Notes: generated by a model from the letters alone, not told the origin. Counted from the stretch's first letter, positions 35,706 to 44,544 are shown. The stretch: 64,000 nucleotides of DNA from Solirubrobacter sp963837485 (GCA_963837485.1 CAWINP010000014.1:186001-250000), one strand, 5' to 3'. A program made the numbers and translations.

Positions 35706-35961
35706 AGACCGCCTCGGCGGTCACCGCGCTCGGCGTCACCGGCACGATCTCGAACCGCGTGAGGTCCTCCCACGCGGCGACCCAGCGCTGCAGCAGCGCG
35801 AGATCGTCGCACTCCATCAGCTGAAAGCAGCGATTCAGGCCGGCGTCGATCCAGCTGTCGAGGTAGACCAGGCCCTCGGGCGCCTGCCGCCCGCGCTCGG
35901 CGAAGCGCTCGTAGATCGGCGCGGCGCCGTGCCGGAACGTCTCGATGACCATGAAGAGCAT
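35692..35961 (-). CDS. DUF3303-like small protein
   Basis: 89 residues: MLFMVIETFRHGAAPIYERF, then APEGLVYLDSWIDAGLNRCF and QLMECDDLALLQRWVAAWED. This is the DUF3303 pattern, a small ferredoxin-like protein with no known function. Its ATG is only 16 bp from the ATG of the divergent nitronate monooxygenase, so each promoter must lie inside the other gene. The 3' end overlaps UspA by 14 bp. Confidence 0.78.
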   Translation of the reverse strand: MLFMVIETFRHGAAPIYERFAERGRQAPEGLVYLDSWIDAGLNRCFQLMECDDLALLQRWVAAWEDLTRFEIVPVTPSAVTAEAVSTPA

Positions 35962-35977
35962 CCATAGGATCTTGCCG

Positions 35978-36970
35978 ATGAGCGTGCTCGAACGGCTCGA
36001 GGTCCCGATCGTGCTCGCCCCGCTGGCCGGCGGCCCGTCGACGCCGGAGCTGGCGGCCGCCGTGTGCAACGGCGGCGGGCTCGGCTTCCTGGCCGGCGGC
36101 TATCTGAGCGCGGCGGCGCTGGAGGAACGGATCGGTGCGCTGCGGGAGCTGACGGGGCGCCCGTTCGGCGTGAACCTGTTCGTGCCGGGCGAGCCGTCGG
36201 AGGAGTCGGCGTATTCCGGGTACACGCGTGAGCTCGGCGAGCCGCGCTTCGACGACGACGACTGGGCGGCGAAGCTCGCGCTGATGGAGCGGGCGCGGCC
36301 GGACGTCGTCTCGTTCACGTTCGGGTGTCCGCCGCGCGAGGAGCTCGCCCGGATGGAAGAGGCCTGGGTCACCGTCACGTCGCCGGGCGAGGCGGCGATC
36401 GCGCTGGCGGCCGGCGCCGGCGGGCTGGTCGTGCAGGGCAGCGAGGCGGGCGGCCATCGCGGCGGGTTCGCCGACACGCCCGGCGTGACGCAGTACGGTC
36501 TCCTGCCGCTGCTGCAGCTGATCGAGACCGAGAAGCCGCTGATCGCGTCGGGCGGGATCGCCACCGGCGCGGCGGTCGCCGCGGTGCTGAGCGCGGGCGC
36601 GAGCGCGGCGCAGGTCGGCACCGCGTTCCTGCGCGCGCCCGAGGCGGGAACCGCGGCCGCGCATCGCGAGGCGCTGGCCACCACGCGCGAGACGGCGCTC
36701 ACGCGCGCGTTCACCGGCCGGCTCGCGCGCGGCATCCGCAACCGCTTCATGGACGAGCATCCCGACGCGCCGGCGGCCTATCCCGAGATCCACTTCGCGA
36801 CCGCGGCCATGCGCGCCGAAGCGCGGCAGCGGGGCGACGCGGAGGCGATCAACCTGTGGGCGGGCGAGGCGCACGCGCTGGCGCAGGAGAAGCCGGCGGC
36901 GGAGATCCTGGCCGCGCTGGCGGCGGGCGCGCGCGAGGCGCTGGCGCGCGCCGGGCGGCACCTCACATGA
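35978..36970 (+). CDS. Nitronate monooxygenase family FMN enzyme
   Basis: 330 residues, TIM barrel. LERLEVPIVLAPLAGGPSTP opens the barrel; VVQGSEAGGHRGGFAD holds the active-site His and phosphate loop; LIASGGIATGAAVAAVLSAG and AAQVGTAFLRAPE are the FMN-binding loops. It would oxidise alkyl nitronates such as propionate 3-nitronate. Its stop overlaps the start of the mandelate racemase-like gene (ATGA). Confidence 0.86.
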   Translation: MSVLERLEVPIVLAPLAGGPSTPELAAAVCNGGGLGFLAGGYLSAAALEERIGALRELTGRPFGVNLFVPGEPSEESAYSGYTRELGEPRFDDDDWAAKLALMERARPDVVSFTFGCPPREELARMEEAWVTVTSPGEAAIALAAGAGGLVVQGSEAGGHRGGFADTPGVTQYGLLPLLQLIETEKPLIASGGIATGAAVAAVLSAGASAAQVGTAFLRAPEAGTAAAHREALATTRETALTRAFTGRLARGIRNRFMDEHPDAPAAYPEIHFATAAMRAEARQRGDAEAINLWAGEAHALAQEKPAAEILAALAAGAREALARAGRHLT

Positions 36971-37986
36971 GCGCGTTGGAGGCAGCGCTCGCGCGGGCGC
37001 CCGAGCTGACCGTGCGCTCGCTGCGCGTGCGCGGCGTCGAGCTTCCGTCGGCGCGGCCGCTCGAGACGGCCGCGGGGACCCTGAACAGCTTCCCGTTCGC
37101 GCTGATCGACCTGCAGACGAACGAGGGGCCGGTGGGGCGGGCGTACGTCTCGACGTACACGCCGGAGGGAAACGCCGCCGTCCTCGCCGCGCTCGAGCGC
37201 CTCGAGCTCGCGGGCCGCCCGCTGAAGACGCTCTACGACGACCTCGTGCCGCGCTTCTTCTTCACCGGCGTGGCCGGCGTGATCGCCTACGCGCTCGGCG
37301 GCCTCGACATGGCCGCCTGGGACGCGCTGGCGCGGGCCGCCGGACTCCCGCTCGCCACGCTGCTCGGCGGCGCGCCGAATCCCGTCCGCGCGTACGGCAG
37401 CCTCAGCTCGCGCATCGCCGAGGACGCCGAGGCGCGCGCCGCCGAGGGCTTCGGCGCGCTGAAGGTCAAGTCGGCCGACGCGGCCGTGATCCAGCGCGTG
37501 CGCGACCTCGGCGTCGGCGTGATGGTCGACCTCAACCAGCAGCCGCACGACGACCTCGCGTGGCTCGACGCCCAAGGCCTGGTCTGGATCGAGGAGCCGC
37601 TGCCGGCCGCCGAGCTCGCCGGCTACGCGGACCTCACCGCGCGCACCAGGACGCCGATCCAGGCGGGCGAGAGCTGGTGGTCGGCCGAGGAGGCCGCGCG
37701 CAGCGTCGCCGTCGACGCGACCGACCTCGTGATGCCCGACCTCGCCCGCATCGGCGGCGTCACCGGCTTCCTGCGGGTGGCGGCGTGTGGCCTCCCGGTC
37801 TCCAGCCACATGTACCCCGAGGTGAGCGCGCACGTGCTCGCGGCGCTCCCCAACGCGCACTACCTCGAGCACCTCGACAAGGCCGCTCCGCTGCTGCGCG
37901 AGCCGCTGCAGCTGCGCGACGGCCACGCCATCCCCGGCAGCCCGCTCGAGTGGGACGAGGCGGCGGTCGCGCGCTTCAGCGCGTGA
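36967..37986 (+). CDS. Mandelate racemase-like enolase superfamily enzyme
   Basis: 339 residues. Features match the Pseudomonas putida mandelate racemase closely: GLDMAAWDALARAAG, the KxK bases in ALKVKSADAA, metal ligands in VMVDLNQ, WIEEPLP and QAGESWW, MPDLARIGGVTG, the general-base His in VSSHMYPEVSAH, and Glu in HYLEHLDKA. About 15 residues are missing between KxK and the first metal ligand compared with the Pseudomonas enzyme. It should abstract a proton next to a carboxylate; the true substrate is unknown. Coupled to the nitronate monooxygenase gene. Confidence 0.85.
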   Translation: MSALEAALARAPELTVRSLRVRGVELPSARPLETAAGTLNSFPFALIDLQTNEGPVGRAYVSTYTPEGNAAVLAALERLELAGRPLKTLYDDLVPRFFFTGVAGVIAYALGGLDMAAWDALARAAGLPLATLLGGAPNPVRAYGSLSSRIAEDAEARAAEGFGALKVKSADAAVIQRVRDLGVGVMVDLNQQPHDDLAWLDAQGLVWIEEPLPAAELAGYADLTARTRTPIQAGESWWSAEEAARSVAVDATDLVMPDLARIGGVTGFLRVAACGLPVSSHMYPEVSAHVLAALPNAHYLEHLDKAAPLLREPLQLRDGHAIPGSPLEWDEAAVARFSA

Positions 37987-38755
37987 GCAGCCCGGCGTCG
38001 AGCACGAACTGCGACCCGGTCACGAAGCGCGCGGCGTCGGACACCAGCCAGCGCACGGCCTCGGCCACGTCGGACGCCTCGACCCACGGCACCGGCAGCA
38101 GGTTGCCCGCCGACGCCTCGGCGATCTCCCGCGGCGTCTTGCCCTCCATCGCCGCCAGCCCGTCATTCAAAGGCGTGTCGACGCCCGTGGGATGGATCGA
38201 GACGACGCGGATGCCGTGCGGAGCCAGCTCGATCGCCCACGACTTGGTCAGCCCGGTCAGTCCCCACTTGCTCGCCGCGTAGTGCGACAGCCGGCCCATG
38301 CCGCGCAGCCCCGCGATCGAGGAGTTGTTGACGATCACGCCGGAGCCCTGGGCGATCATCACCGGGATCACCCGCCGGGCGACCAGCCACGCGCCCTTGA
38401 GGTTGATGTCGAGCATCGAGTCCCACGCCTCCTCGGTCAGCTCGTGGGCGAGCCCGTACGCGCAGATGCCGGCGTTGTTGAAGAGGACGTCGATGCGGCC
38501 GAACCGCTCCACGGCGCCCGCCACCGCGGCGCTTACGGCCGCGTCGTCGCGCACGTCGGCGACGAACGTCAGGCACTCCGTGGGGATCTCGTCCGCCAGC
38601 GACGCGAGCTCGTCCCGCGACCCCATCGAATACGCCGGATACGGCAGATCCTTCGCGATGTCGAGCGCGACGATGTCGTAGCCGTCGGCGGCCAGCGCCA
38701 GCGCCGTCGCGCGCCCCTGCCCGTGGGCCGCGCCGGTGATCAGGGCAACGCTCAT
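37976..38755 (-). CDS. SDR oxidoreductase, mycofactocin-coupled type
   Basis: 259 residues. TGAAHGQGRATAL is the NAD site, NNAG is in VLFNNAGICAY, the catalytic set is NNSSIAG and YAASK. The insert DLPYPAYSMGSRDELASLAD after the second strand corresponds to the 'PYPLATPEDL' insert of SDRs with non-exchangeable NAD that hand electrons to mycofactocin. That assignment is by resemblance; no mycofactocin genes are in the window. ATG 38755 overlaps the stop of the CMD gene. Confidence 0.8.
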   Translation of the reverse strand: MSVALITGAAHGQGRATALALAADGYDIVALDIAKDLPYPAYSMGSRDELASLADEIPTECLTFVADVRDDAAVSAAVAGAVERFGRIDVLFNNAGICAYGLAHELTEEAWDSMLDINLKGAWLVARRVIPVMIAQGSGVIVNNSSIAGLRGMGRLSHYAASKWGLTGLTKSWAIELAPHGIRVVSIHPTGVDTPLNDGLAAMEGKTPREIAEASAGNLLPVPWVEASDVAEAVRWLVSDAARFVTGSQFVLDAGLLTR

Positions 38756-39273
38756 GCCGCGTAGGTCTCGAGGTAGCCGTCGAGCTCGACGCCGAGCGCG
38801 TCGTTGAAGACGTTGGTGGCGATCATCAGCGCCCCGAACGCGGTCAGCGTGACGATCTCGGCGTCGCTCAGACGCTCCTTCAGCCGCGCGTGCAGCGCGT
38901 CGTCGACCGAGTGCGGATCTTCCACCAGCCGGCGCCCGAACTCCGCGATCAGCTCGTCGAACTCGTCCAGCTCGAGCGCCGCCGGGTCCTCGCCCGCGTC
39001 GATCAGCAGCCGCCGGAAGAACGTCGAGCAGATCAGGCAGTCGCTGCGCGTGGAGATCGCGTGCGAGAGGATCCACATCCGCCGTTCGCCGACCACCGGT
39101 ACGAGCGCGTCGAAAAGCGGGTACCACTGCAGCAGGGCCTCCAGCGCGGCCGGCGAGTGCGCCAGCGTCCATTTCATGTTCGTCATGCGTCCTCCGGACG
39201 CCGCGTGCGCGGCGGCGATCACACGCGAGTCCGGGGGCGCGGAGGTGTCCTGGAGCGGCGGGATGCGAGCCAT
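38752..39273 (-). CDS. Carboxymuconolactone decarboxylase/AhpD-like protein
   Basis: 173 residues, helical. The CxxC-type redox site is in RSDCLICSTFFRRL, followed by LKERLSDAEIVTLTAFGALMIATN. This is the CMD/AhpD fold found in peroxidase-like and decarboxylase proteins. It begins at ATG 39273 and is translationally coupled to the SDR downstream (ATGA), so a shared pathway is likely. Confidence 0.8.
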   Translation of the reverse strand: MARIPPLQDTSAPPDSRVIAAAHAASGGRMTNMKWTLAHSPAALEALLQWYPLFDALVPVVGERRMWILSHAISTRSDCLICSTFFRRLLIDAGEDPAALELDEFDELIAEFGRRLVEDPHSVDDALHARLKERLSDAEIVTLTAFGALMIATNVFNDALGVELDGYLETYAA

Positions 39274-39366
39274 GGCTCCAAGCGTATGGAAACCGAAACT
39301 CGACTTGGCGGAAGCGCCCGTATCGGCTCTAATGAGCGCGGGTCGGTAACGAGGGGAGTCAACCGG

Positions 39367-40110
39367 GTGCAGGACCTCAAGCCGGGAGCGCAGCTCGCCG
39401 GCTATCGGATCGAGGCGATCGAACGCGACGACGGCGGCGCCGCCGTCCTGCGCGCGCAGGACCCCGTGAAGAACCGGATCGTGGCGCTGCACGTGGCCGC
39501 CGAGCCGCCGGGATCCGTCGCCACCGTGCGCTTCCTTGAGCGCGCCCACCGGCTCCAGGGCGTCGTGCATCCGCATCTGCTGCCGGTCTACGAGGCCCGC
39601 ACGATCGACGGGTGCGCGCTGGTGATCGCCCAGGCGCCGCCGGGGCGCCGGCTCGACGAGGTGCTCCACGACGGCCCGCTCGCGCCGGCGCTGGCGACGA
39701 GGCTCGCCGGCCAGGTCGCGTCCGCGGTCGAGGCGCTCGAGGGCGCGGGCGCCGAGCTCCCGCCGCTCACGCCCGAGCGCGTGTGGGTGAGCGCGGACAC
39801 GGCCTATCTGGACCCGCTCGACGGCCGCAGCCTGCTCGCGCGCCGCGACCGCCCGCCGTCGGCGGCCGCCGCGGTCGCCGACCTGCTCGACACGATGGTC
39901 AAGCGCGAGGCCTCACCCGCGCCGTTGTGCGAGATCGTCTCGCGCGCGCTGGACGGCGCGTACTTCTCCGTCGCCCAGATCACCGACGCGCTGCGCCTGC
40001 TCGACGCGGGGGAGAAGGACCGCGCGCGGCGCCGGCGGCAGGCCGCCCTGGCCGTCGCGATCATTGCCACGCTCCTGCTTGTCGCGGTCATTCTGCTCAC
40101 GCTGGTCTGA
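39367..40110 (+). CDS. Membrane-anchored pseudokinase (Ser/Thr kinase-like)
   Basis: 247 residues. The N-lobe is recognisable: LAGYRIEAIERDDGGAAVLR, VVHPHLLPVYEARTIDGCAL and VIAQAPPGRRLDEVL. Catalytic features are gone: the VAIK lysine is His42 (VALHV), there is no HRD (LPPLTPERVWV) and no DFG (AYLDPLDG). The C-terminus is a basic patch followed by one membrane helix (ALAVAIIATLLLVAVILLTL) with almost nothing outside. GTG 39367 has GAGGGGA 9 nt upstream. It may be a docking or sensory protein; the partner is unknown. Confidence 0.75.
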   Translation: MQDLKPGAQLAGYRIEAIERDDGGAAVLRAQDPVKNRIVALHVAAEPPGSVATVRFLERAHRLQGVVHPHLLPVYEARTIDGCALVIAQAPPGRRLDEVLHDGPLAPALATRLAGQVASAVEALEGAGAELPPLTPERVWVSADTAYLDPLDGRSLLARRDRPPSAAAAVADLLDTMVKREASPAPLCEIVSRALDGAYFSVAQITDALRLLDAGEKDRARRRRQAALAVAIIATLLLVAVILLTLV

Positions 40111-40185
40111 CCGCCGCCCATGTGACCGCCGCGTGACCGCGCGCCGGACCCTTCGGCCGGACCTTCTAACGTGAATGGGGCCGAA

Positions 40186-40941
40186 ATGTCGTACGTCGAC
40201 CTCCACTGCCACATCCTGCCCGGTCTCGACGACGGCGCGGCGACGATGGAGGAGACGCTGCGGCACGCCCGGCGGCTCCATGCCGAGGGCGTCCGCGACG
40301 TCGCCTGCACGCCGCACATCAAGCGCAACCACTTCCCCGACCTCGACCTGTCCGAGCTGGCGGCGCGCCGCGAGGAGGCCCAGCACGCGATCGCCGCCGA
40401 GGGCCTGAGCGTGCGCCTGCACCCCGGCGGCGAGCTCGCGCACGACGACGCGCTGCTGCTCTCCCGCCAGCAGCTGCGGCTGATCGCCCAGGGTCCGGCC
40501 GGCGCGCGCTGGCTGCTGCTCGAGTGCCCGTTCGCCGGCGTCGACGACGACTTCCTCGCCGCCGCCGAGCGGCTGACCGGCCTCGGCTTCGGGCTCCTGC
40601 TCGCGCACCCGGAGCGCGCGGACGGCGGTCACGAGCACCTGTGGCCGCTGCTCGAGCGCGGCGCTCTGCTGCAGGTCAACGTCTGCTCGCTGCTCGGCAA
40701 CCACGGGCTCGACGCGCAGGAGCTGGCGGCCGACTTCGTGCGCCGCGGCCTCGCCTACTGCCTCGCGTCCGACGGGCATCCCGGCACGCGCGAGCACACG
40801 CTCCAGCTCGGCTTCCACCTGCTCCTCGCGGCCGGCGCCTCGAGCGCGCAGGCCTACCGGCTGACGCAGTCCAATCCTCGCTTCCTGCTCCAGCAGGGCA
40901 TTCCGAGCCTGGACATCGCGCCGGTTCCGTCCGGCTGCTGA
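40186..40941 (+). CDS. CpsB/CapC-type tyrosine-protein phosphatase (PHP fold)
   Basis: 251 residues. The PHP metal site reads YVDLHCHILPGLDDGA, VACTPHIK, LLLAHPER and LASDGHPG. These manganese-dependent phosphatases usually dephosphorylate the tyrosine kinase that governs capsule or exopolysaccharide export; no such kinase or polysaccharide genes are beside it. ATG 40186 gives the conserved start; GTG 40171 would add five residues. Confidence 0.83.
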   Translation: MSYVDLHCHILPGLDDGAATMEETLRHARRLHAEGVRDVACTPHIKRNHFPDLDLSELAARREEAQHAIAAEGLSVRLHPGGELAHDDALLLSRQQLRLIAQGPAGARWLLLECPFAGVDDDFLAAAERLTGLGFGLLLAHPERADGGHEHLWPLLERGALLQVNVCSLLGNHGLDAQELAADFVRRGLAYCLASDGHPGTREHTLQLGFHLLLAAGASSAQAYRLTQSNPRFLLQQGIPSLDIAPVPSGC

Positions 40942-40971
40942 CCCACCAACCCACTAAGGTCGCTCCCTGCG

Positions 40972-42102
40972 GTGGAGCGTGGCCTTCAGGAGATCGTCGA
41001 CGCGCTGAGCCTGCGCCTCAGCCGACCGGTGCTGATCGACGATGTCGAGCTGCGGCCGCTCGCGTACAGCATCCAGTTCGGCGAGCTCGACCAGGTGCGC
41101 ACCGCCTCGATCCTCGGGCGGCTCGCCCCCGAGACGGCGCGCGACGCGCTGCACGACGAGGGGATCCGCACCGCGGCCGGCCCGCTGCGCATCCCCGCCC
41201 ACCCGGAGATCGGCATGGCCGCGCGCGTCTGCGTTCCGCTGGTCGGTGGCGGCCGCCGGCTCGGCTACCTGTGGCTGCTCGACGACCCGCCGGTGACGCC
41301 GGAGGAGCTGCGGGTGGCGCGCGCCGCGGCGGCCGAGGCGGCGGCGCTGGTTCAGCCGGACGCCGACGCGGCCCTGCACCGGCGCCGCCGCGAGCAGGAA
41401 CTGGTGGCGGCGCTGCTGAGCCCCGAGCCGACCCGCGCGACGGCGGCCGCCGCCGAGCTGGAGGCCGACCACTACCTGCCGCTGCGCCCGCTGCGCGTGT
41501 GGGCGGCTGCGCCGGACGGCGCGGCCGGCGACGACTGGCGCGCGGACGTGCTCGACCGCCTGCGCTCTCGCCTGCCCGCCAAGCAGGGCCTGTGCGGGGA
41601 GGTGGACGGCGGCATCGTCGTGATCACCGGCGGCCGCGGGATGCCCGGCGACGTGGTGGCCGACGCGCTCGGCGCGGTGCGCGAGCCGCGCGTGCTGGTG
41701 GGCGAGGGCGAGGCGGTCGACGAGCTGATGGACGCGCGCACCTCGCACCGGCGCGCGCTGGCGGCGCTGCGCGTGGCCGCGCAGGAGCCCGAGGGCCGCG
41801 CGCGCTGGGAGGACCTGGGCGTCGACCGGCTCGTCTCCTCATTGCCAGAGGCGGCGCTCGACGACCTCCCGGACGGGCTGCGGCGGCTGATCGAGAGCGG
41901 CGACGACGCGCTCGTGCGCACGCTGGAGGCCTACCTCGACCACGCCGGCGACGTGAAGGCGACCGCGGCGGCGCTCTCGCTGCACCGCGGCGGCCTGTAC
42001 TACCGGCTGCGGCGCATCGAGGAGCTCGCCGAGGTCAACCTCCACGACGGCGAGGACCGCCTCCTCTGCCATCTCGCGCTCAAGCTCGCCAGGCTGCGCT
42101 GA
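40972..42102 (+). CDS. PucR/CdaR-type transcriptional regulator
   Basis: 376 residues. The N-terminal 130 residues look like a GAF-type ligand domain (PVLIDDVELRPLAYSIQFGE; RLGYLWLLDD), and a central GGDEF-like beta region follows. The C-terminal PucR HTH is LVRTLEAYLDHAGDVKATAA with LHRGGLYYRLRRIEELAEVN. GTG 40972. Related proteins control purine, sugar-acid or other catabolic genes; there is no obvious adjacent target. Confidence 0.85.
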   Translation: MERGLQEIVDALSLRLSRPVLIDDVELRPLAYSIQFGELDQVRTASILGRLAPETARDALHDEGIRTAAGPLRIPAHPEIGMAARVCVPLVGGGRRLGYLWLLDDPPVTPEELRVARAAAAEAAALVQPDADAALHRRRREQELVAALLSPEPTRATAAAAELEADHYLPLRPLRVWAAAPDGAAGDDWRADVLDRLRSRLPAKQGLCGEVDGGIVVITGGRGMPGDVVADALGAVREPRVLVGEGEAVDELMDARTSHRRALAALRVAAQEPEGRARWEDLGVDRLVSSLPEAALDDLPDGLRRLIESGDDALVRTLEAYLDHAGDVKATAAALSLHRGGLYYRLRRIEELAEVNLHDGEDRLLCHLALKLARLR

Positions 42103-42135
42103 GCGAGCGGGAGCCGCCCCGGCACCCCTCGGGTC

Positions 42136-42573
42136 TCAGGCTGATTTGACGACCTTCATCGTGAACTGCGATGTCATGCGCGCGATTCCCGGCAGATCCG
42201 CGAGCACGTTGATGAGGAACTGCTCGTAGGCATCCGCGTCCTTGACGGCGACGCGCATCAGGTAGTCGGGGTCGCCGTACATGCGGCGGCACTCGATGAT
42301 CTCGTCGAGCTCGACGACCGCCGCCTCGAACGTCTCGATCGACTCGCGGTTGCGCAGCATCAGCGTCGCGTGGACGGTGATCTCGAAGCCGCGCCCGATC
42401 GCCTTCGGGTCGATCTCCGCGTAATAGCCGGTGATCGCGCCGGCGTTCTCGAGATTGCGGACCCGGCGCAGGGTGGCGGACGGGCTGAGGCGGATGCGCT
42501 CGGCCAGCTCGGCGTTCGCGAGGCGGCCGTCGGCGTGCAGGTGGTCGAGGATTGCGCGGTCGATCGAATCCAT
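42136..42573 (-). CDS. Lrp/AsnC family regulator, probably of azlCD
   Basis: 145 residues: MDSIDRAILDHLHADGRLAN, then LSPSATLRRVRNLENAGAIT in the HTH, and a RAM domain (EIIECRRMYGDPDYLMRVAV). It is divergent from the branched-chain amino acid exporter azlCD, the usual partner of such regulators. The intervening sequence includes GAAAATGCTAC and GCAAATTCGAGG, AT-richer than the surroundings. Confidence 0.88.
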   Translation of the reverse strand: MDSIDRAILDHLHADGRLANAELAERIRLSPSATLRRVRNLENAGAITGYYAEIDPKAIGRGFEITVHATLMLRNRESIETFEAAVVELDEIIECRRMYGDPDYLMRVAVKDADAYEQFLINVLADLPGIARMTSQFTMKVVKSA

Positions 42574-42653
42574 CGCAGAAAATGCTACTCGATCGCGTCG
42601 ATGCGCCGCAACCTCGGCGCAAATTCGAGGCATCGCGCCGTACTCTGCGGCAG

Positions 42654-43361
42654 ATGGTGCGGAATGCACTCGGAATCGGCGTCGCAACCGGCGCATACGG
42701 GATCTCCTTCGGCGCGCTCGCGATCGCCGCGGGGCTGTCCGTGCCGCAGGCGTGCGCGCTCTCGTCGCTGATGTTCACGGGCGCGTCCCAATTCGCGTTC
42801 GTCGGGCTGATCGGCGCGGGCGCGTTCGGCGCGATCGCCTCGGCGCTGCTGCTCGGTGCGCGCAACGGCCTCTACGGGCTCCGCCTGGCGCCGGCGCTTC
42901 CGCGGCGGGCGGCGCATCTGGTGATCGACGAGAGCGCAGCGATGGCGCTGACCTTCGGACGCCGCGGGTTCTGGGCCACCGGCCTGTCGGTGTTCGCGTG
43001 CTGGAACCTCGGAACGCTGGCGGGCGCGCTGGCGGGCACGGCGCTGTCGGACCCGCGCACGCTCGGCCTCGACGCCGCCGCCCCGGCCGCGTTCGTGGCG
43101 CTGGTCGCGCCACGGCTCGACGGCCGCGAGCCGCGCGCGGCGGCAGCCGCGGCCACCCTTGCCGCCCTGATCGCCGTCCCGCTCACGCCTCCCGGCACGC
43201 CCGTCCTGATCGCCGCGGCGGTCGCCGTCGCCGTCGCCGCCCGCGGCACGTCGCCCGCCGCTCCGGCATCGTCACCGCCCGGCCCCGCCCGCGGCACGTC
43301 GCCCGCCGCTCCCGCATCGTCACCGCCCGGCCCCGCCCGCGGCACGTCTCCCGCCCCCTGA
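42654..43361 (+). CDS. azlC: AzlC family branched-chain amino acid exporter subunit
   Basis: 235 residues. GAYGISFGALAIAAGLSVPQ and SSLMFTGASQFAFVGLIGAG are the family signatures, and ALLLGARNGLYGLRLAP follows. Six to seven helices are predicted. The C-terminus is a 16-residue repeat (ARGTSPAAPASSPPGP) encoded by a 48-bp tandem repeat, absent from typical AzlC. ATG 42654 is chosen; ATG 42582 would add 24 poorly conserved residues and lie only 8 bp from the regulator's start. Coupled to azlD by TGATG. Confidence 0.83.
   Translation: MVRNALGIGVATGAYGISFGALAIAAGLSVPQACALSSLMFTGASQFAFVGLIGAGAFGAIASALLLGARNGLYGLRLAPALPRRAAHLVIDESAAMALTFGRRGFWATGLSVFACWNLGTLAGALAGTALSDPRTLGLDAAAPAAFVALVAPRLDGREPRAAAAAATLAALIAVPLTPPGTPVLIAAAVAVAVAARGTSPAAPASSPPGPARGTSPAAPASSPPGPARGTSPAP
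43241..43345 (+). repeat. 48-bp tandem repeat in the azlC 3' end
   Basis: CCGCGGCACGTCGCCCGCC recurs at 43241, 43289 and 43337 (2.2 copies), in frame, giving the Pro/Ser/Ala-rich AzlC tail. Confidence 0.85.
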
Positions 43362-43654
43362 TGTGGACCGCGATCCTGGTCGCCTCCGGCGGGTGCTTCG
43401 CGCTCAAGCTCGCGGGCCTGTCGATCCCCGCGCGCCTGCTCGAGGGCAGCCGGGCGATCGCGCTGTTGCCGGTTGCGCTGCTTGCCGCGCTCGTCGGCAT
43501 CCAGACGTTCGCGAGCGGGCGGGCGCTGGTGATCGACGCGCGGGTCGTGGGGCTGGCCGCCGCGCTGGTCGCGGTCAAGCTGCGCGCGCCGTTCCTCGTC
43601 GTCGTCGCGGCCGCCGCCGCGGCGACCGCGCTGGTGCGGGCCGTATCTTCCTGA
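43361..43654 (+). CDS. azlD: AzlD family branched-chain amino acid exporter subunit
   Basis: 97 residues, four hydrophobic helices: MWTAILVASGGCFALKLAGL, AIALLPVALLAALVGIQTFA, VVGLAAALVAVKLRAPFLVV. Size and order after azlC identify it. Starts in the azlC stop codon. Confidence 0.83.
   Translation: MWTAILVASGGCFALKLAGLSIPARLLEGSRAIALLPVALLAALVGIQTFASGRALVIDARVVGLAAALVAVKLRAPFLVVVAAAAAATALVRAVSS
43644..43649 (+). promoter_or_regulatory. -10 box of the LLM gene, leaderless
   Basis: TATCTT inside the azlD 3' end, 8 nt before ATG 43658. Confidence 0.45.
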
Positions 43655-43657
43655 TCC

Positions 43658-44476
43658 ATGTACCGCGCGGTCGGCGTACCGAACCTCGATGACTACGCCG
43701 ATCCGCACCTCCTCGTCGAGCTCGCGCTCGCCGCCGAGCGCGCGGGGTGGGACGGCTTCTTCATCTGGGACCACCTCGTGCCGGAGGACCCGGCCACGCC
43801 CGCCGCGGACCCGCAGGTCGCGCTCACGGCGATCGCGGCCGCCACGTCGCGCATGAAGGTCGGCGCGCTGGTCACGCCGCTGCCGAGGCGGCGGCCGCAC
43901 AAGGTCGCGCGCGAGCTGGCGACGCTGCAGCGACTCGCGCGCGGGCGGCTGATCTTCGGCGCCGCCATCGGCTGGTCGGCCGAGCTGGAGTACGAGGCGT
44001 TCGGCGAGGACGGCGGCGCGCGCGGCGACCGGCTCGACGAGGGGCTGCAGGTCGTCACGCGCCTGTGGTCGGGCGAGCCCGTGGACTTCGCCGGCGAGCA
44101 CTACACGGTCCGCGGCATCCGCTTCGTCCCGGGCGCGCAGATCCCCGTCTGGATCGGCGGCGGATGGCCGGCCCGGCGCCCGTTCCGCCGCGCTGCCCAG
44201 TGGGACGGCGTGTTCCCCACCATCCGCGGCGCGCCGCACGAAGCGACGATGGCGCCCGAGCTGCTGCGCGAGATCGTCGCCTACACGCTCGCCCACCGCC
44301 CGTCGCACCTGGGCGCGCTCGACGTGGTGATGGAGGGCAACAGCGAAGGCGACCGCGCGGCGCTGCGCGACTACAAGGCGGCGGGCCTGTCCTGGTACGT
44401 CGAGAAGCTCGGCTGGTGGCGGGGAGACCCCGACCACGTCCGCGAGCAGATCCACCGCGGGCCGCCGGAGACGTGA
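43658..44476 (+). CDS. LLM class flavin/F420-dependent oxidoreductase
   Basis: 272 residues of the luciferase-like fold: RAGWDGFFIWDHLVPEDPA, RMKVGALVTPLPRRRPHKVA, GRLIFGAAIGWSAELEYEAF and IPVWIGGGWPARRPFRRAAQ. The end WWRGDPDHVREQIHRGPP is typical. F420 use is usual in Actinobacteria but is not shown here. The substrate is unknown. Confidence 0.85.
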   Translation: MYRAVGVPNLDDYADPHLLVELALAAERAGWDGFFIWDHLVPEDPATPAADPQVALTAIAAATSRMKVGALVTPLPRRRPHKVARELATLQRLARGRLIFGAAIGWSAELEYEAFGEDGGARGDRLDEGLQVVTRLWSGEPVDFAGEHYTVRGIRFVPGAQIPVWIGGGWPARRPFRRAAQWDGVFPTIRGAPHEATMAPELLREIVAYTLAHRPSHLGALDVVMEGNSEGDRAALRDYKAAGLSWYVEKLGWWRGDPDHVREQIHRGPPET

Positions 44477-44544
44477 GCGGCAGGGCGCCGGCGGGCACTC
44501 CGGCGACCTGCGCCGCAACGGCGGGCTCGAGACCGCCGGCTGCT

